A stretch of DNA of 33,536 nt. It comes from RUG13091 sp963619935. GTDB taxonomy: Bacteria > Bacillota_I > Bacilli_A > RFN20 > CAG-826. Position 1 is the first letter of the stretch. Each line of letters begins with the position of its first letter. Location of the stretch: positions 1-33,536 of the forward strand of contig CAVEYA010000031.1 in the NCBI GenBank assembly GCA_963619935.1, written 5' to 3'. A model generated the notes under the pieces. It searched no databases. It had not been told where the DNA came from and was given only the letters and a program-made list of their open reading frames with translations. Of the stretch, positions 31,689-33,536 are shown piece after piece. A program made the position numbers and the translations under genes.

Positions 31689-32597
31689 TTAAATTGTATC
31701 TTTATTCCTTCTCTTTAACAAATAATTATTGATTAAAACAATAATTCCTTCTAATGCAAAGAAGATAGTAACTGTTAATAATCCTAATGGAGCAGGAATC
31801 ATACTATAGAAGATTGCTACTAAGAATAAGGTAAGTAATAAATCTCCGCCGAAAAGGATATAAAGAATAACCTTATTTTCCATTAATATTTGAATCATTA
31901 AGATTAGTCCAATAAATAATGAGAATAACGCAAAAAGGTATGCAATTGGGCCATAAATGAAGGCAAATACAAGCATTAACACCAAAGAAGAATATAAAGC
32001 AATTAAAAGAATTGATTCCTTTATTTTATTCTCATTTGTGTGATAACCAAATTTAGTAACTTCTTCTTTAATAACGATATAAGAAAATATTTCTTGTGTA
32101 ATCGAAATAAAGAATATGAATAAAGGAACAATATAATTTAAATAGGTAAAGTCATTAACTTTAAAAGCAGTAGCGAATACTTCAATGATATTTCTCCCAG
32201 TCATTAATTCAATTAAAGGAATTGAAGCATAAGAGAATCCAATTTGCACTATTGTGGTTATTAATATAATCCAAAAAGCGGATATCTTTTTCTCGATTAA
32301 TAAGCCAAAGATGAAACCAGAAATAAGGGAAGGAATGACATAAAAGATTGTGTCATCTATTTTCCATATTGTGCAAATTAAGCATAATCCCACAGTGGCA
32401 ATCGCATAGATGGGAAAATATCCTTTCTTACAATGTAATGTCACAATTGTGGATGTTAACGGTAAAACAAATACAATTAAGAAAAATAAAACAGGCACAA
32501 GAGTGGTTAATAAAACAAAGACCACATTAATCGCTGCCATTAAAGCCATATAGGTAATGTTCTTCACTAATGTATCTTTATGTTCAAACTGTTTCAT
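31689..32597 (-). CDS. Multi-pass membrane protein, possibly DUF2232/YybS-like
   Basis: 302 aa with about 8 hydrophobic helices, opening with a polar N-terminus and ITYMALMAAINVVFVLLTT followed by a Pro-containing helix, a layout seen in the DUF2232 (YybS-like) family and in ECF substrate-binding components. The length fits DUF2232 (~300 aa). I cannot support an assignment beyond this; no binding residues are evident. First gene of a three-gene minus-strand operon, with 7 nt to the next. An extended -10 (TGATAGAAT) ends 7 nt before its ATG, with no SD, implying a leaderless transcript. Confidence 0.8.
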   Translation of the reverse strand: MKQFEHKDTLVKNITYMALMAAINVVFVLLTTLVPVLFFLIVFVLPLTSTIVTLHCKKGYFPIYAIATVGLCLICTIWKIDDTIFYVIPSLISGFIFGLLIEKKISAFWIILITTIVQIGFSYASIPLIELMTGRNIIEVFATAFKVNDFTYLNYIVPLFIFFISITQEIFSYIVIKEEVTKFGYHTNENKIKESILLIALYSSLVLMLVFAFIYGPIAYLFALFSLFIGLILMIQILMENKVILYILFGGDLLLTLFLVAIFYSMIPAPLGLLTVTIFFALEGIIVLINNYLLKRRNKDTI

Positions 32598-32604
32598 AAG
32601 TTAA

Positions 32605-32613
32605 ATTCTATCA
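32605..32613 (-). promoter_or_regulatory. Extended -10 of a leaderless promoter
   Basis: TGATAGAAT on the minus strand (32613-32605), 7 nt, ATG at 32597. No SD. Shares a 69-bp gap with the divergent gene at 32667. Confidence 0.6.
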
Positions 32614-32666
32614 TTTTAATGAAGAATTTTTTATAAAATTTCTTATTCGTTGAGTATTTAATAAAT

Positions 32667-33101
32667 ATGAGACTTAAAAAGGCACTTTTCTTTTTCTTAA
32701 CTTTCCTCATTATAAGTTGTAGTGAACCTAATAAAGATAATCATAATGATGAGGTTATATACGAATATAATGATGTTGCTAATAAAATGATTAGTTATGA
32801 GAATCTATTTTCTTTAGAAAGTGAGCACTATTATGTTTATATTTATTCATTGACTTGTGGGCACTGCCAGAGCATTAAAAATAGGGTAATAAATTTTGCC
32901 TTAAATCATGATAATTTTTATTTATTAGAATATGTATCTAGTATACCTATTTATGAAACGATTGACACTACAATAGGGGCCACTAATTATATTGATGTTG
33001 GAATATTAGGAACGCCTTCCTTATTAGAAATATATAAGCATGTTTTAGTGAACAATATCGCTGGAGAAAATGAAATAATTAAGACACTGTCTAATCTTTA
33101 A
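32667..33101 (+). CDS. Thioredoxin-fold lipoprotein with CGHC motif
   Basis: 144 aa. A lipoprotein signal (MRLKKALFFFLTFLIISC, lipobox IISC at Cys18) puts it on the outer face of the membrane. The mature part has a thioredoxin-like core: YVYIYSLTCGHCQSIKNRV with active site C-G-H-C (as in protein disulfide isomerase and some bacterial oxidants), then a cis-proline loop GTPSLLEI. This suggests a thiol-disulfide exchange enzyme outside the membrane, oxidising or isomerising disulfides; the direction cannot be told from sequence alone. No SD; TATTTA ends 6 nt before the ATG, a weaker case of the leaderless pattern. Single-gene unit, divergent from 32597. Confidence 0.85.
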   Translation: MRLKKALFFFLTFLIISCSEPNKDNHNDEVIYEYNDVANKMISYENLFSLESEHYYVYIYSLTCGHCQSIKNRVINFALNHDNFYLLEYVSSIPIYETIDTTIGATNYIDVGILGTPSLLEIYKHVLVNNIAGENEIIKTLSNL

Positions 33102-33131
33102 ACTTATTAAATTGATTAAATTACATGTGTA

Positions 33132-33155
33132 TGATAGTATATTGCTAAGCAATAT
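33132..33155 (+). promoter_or_regulatory. Extended -10 and inverted repeat before the helicase gene
   Basis: TGATAGTAT (33132-33140) is followed by ATATTGC-TAA-GCAATAT (33139-33155), a perfect 7-bp inverted repeat that ends directly at the ATG. The expected transcription start lies inside it, so the repeat could be an operator or a 5' hairpin. Confidence 0.5.
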
Positions 33156-33536
33156 ATGGATTTTAAAAAAGAATTAAATGAAAAACAATTTGAGGCGGTC
33201 ACAACGCCTTATCAACATGTTCGTGTTGTCGCTGGAGCAGGATCTGGCAAGACTAGAGTTTTAACATATCGTATTGCCTATTTAATTTCTGAAATGGATG
33301 TTGCTCCATGGTCTATCTTGGCAATTACCTTTACTAACAAGGTTGCGAATGAAATGAAGAATAGAGTTGTAGCGATGATTCCAGACTCACAAAAAGATTT
33401 AACTATTAAAACATTCCATTCCTTCGCTGCTAACTTTTTAAGACATGAAATATCAGTTTTAGGATTTCCATCTTCTTTTACCATTTTAGATGAAGAAGAT
33501 CAAACTAAATTATTAAAGGATATCGCAGCTTTAATG
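33156..33536 (+). CDS. pcrA: ATP-dependent DNA helicase PcrA/UvrD, 3' end outside window
   Basis: The first 127 residues are visible and the frame is open to the window end. Motif Q is LNEKQFEAV, Walker A (motif I) AGAGSGKT, motif Ia ILAITFTNKVANEMKNRV, and IKTFHSFAANFLR belongs to the next conserved block. That is the N-terminus of a superfamily 1A 3'-to-5' helicase of the PcrA/UvrD type, which acts in nucleotide excision repair and removal of RecA or stalled RNA polymerase. In Bacillota the usual name is PcrA. No SD precedes the ATG, and a 7-bp inverted repeat abuts it. Confidence 0.93.
   Translation, partial: MDFKKELNEKQFEAVTTPYQHVRVVAGAGSGKTRVLTYRIAYLISEMDVAPWSILAITFTNKVANEMKNRVVAMIPDSQKDLTIKTFHSFAANFLRHEISVLGFPSSFTILDEEDQTKLLKDIAALM

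Noticed and set aside
1..33536. CRISPR arrays, tRNA or rRNA genes, insertion sequences, prophage or integrase genes
   Set aside because: No regularly spaced repeats, tRNA cloverleaf, rRNA motifs, transposase or terminal repeats were seen anywhere in the window.

Overview
The window is AT-rich bacterial chromosome with dense genes, short intergenic gaps and strong AGGAGG ribosome binding sites inside operons. Lipoproteins, an ECF thiamine transporter, a DUF402/Ntdp-type phosphatase next to tsaE-tsaB-rimI-tsaD, a BspA-type leucine-rich repeat protein and the absence of outer-membrane genes point to a low-GC Bacillota (class Bacilli). My inference is an uncultured gut lineage near Mollicutes/Erysipelotrichia. 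TGA is used as a stop (905, 22016 and 26238), so this is not the Mycoplasma code. A run of 10 N at 22406-22415 marks an assembly gap.

Layout. 1-3674: two paired ABC ATPases (the first cut by the window edge) and an ABC-2 permease with a very large extracytoplasmic loop. 3764-4753: a membrane-anchored XRE regulator (minus strand) and a 48-aa acidic protein. 4821-8474: an O-antigen-ligase-like membrane protein overlapping a lipoprotein, a TupA-like ATP-grasp protein and a small membrane protein. 8613-17968: an oligopeptide ABC transporter operon (oppA, oppB, oppC, oppD, oppF) that continues into an 816-aa LRR/Ig-like surface protein. 18091-23087: cell-surface polysaccharide genes (Wzx-type flippase and three glycosyltransferases, one broken by the gap). 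23141-24564: ung, then a TPP riboswitch controlling thiT. 24704-30337: an unknown membrane protein, ntdP, the tRNA t6A genes tsaE/tsaB/tsaD with rimI, then asnS and a 49-aa membrane protein not obvious to gene callers. 30372-32597: a minus-strand trio of unknown membrane proteins. 32667-33536: a lipoprotein with a PDI-like CGHC thioredoxin motif and the start of a PcrA/UvrD helicase.

How it fits together. Much of the window builds or uses the cell surface: glycan polymer synthesis and export, peptide uptake, surface display and possibly disulfide chemistry outside the cell. The rest is housekeeping (thiamine uptake, t6A tRNA modification, asparaginyl-tRNA synthesis, uracil excision).

The most notable sequence-level observation is a recurrent promoter/start geometry. 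At least seven first genes of transcription units have a good -10 hexamer, often an extended TGN -10, ending exactly 6 or 7 nt before the ATG with no Shine-Dalgarno sequence. This implies leaderless mRNAs, while internal operon genes keep strong Shine-Dalgarno sites. The second is a legible TPP-riboswitch expression platform, in which the aptamer 3' edge and the thiT Shine-Dalgarno compete for the same anti-SD arm.
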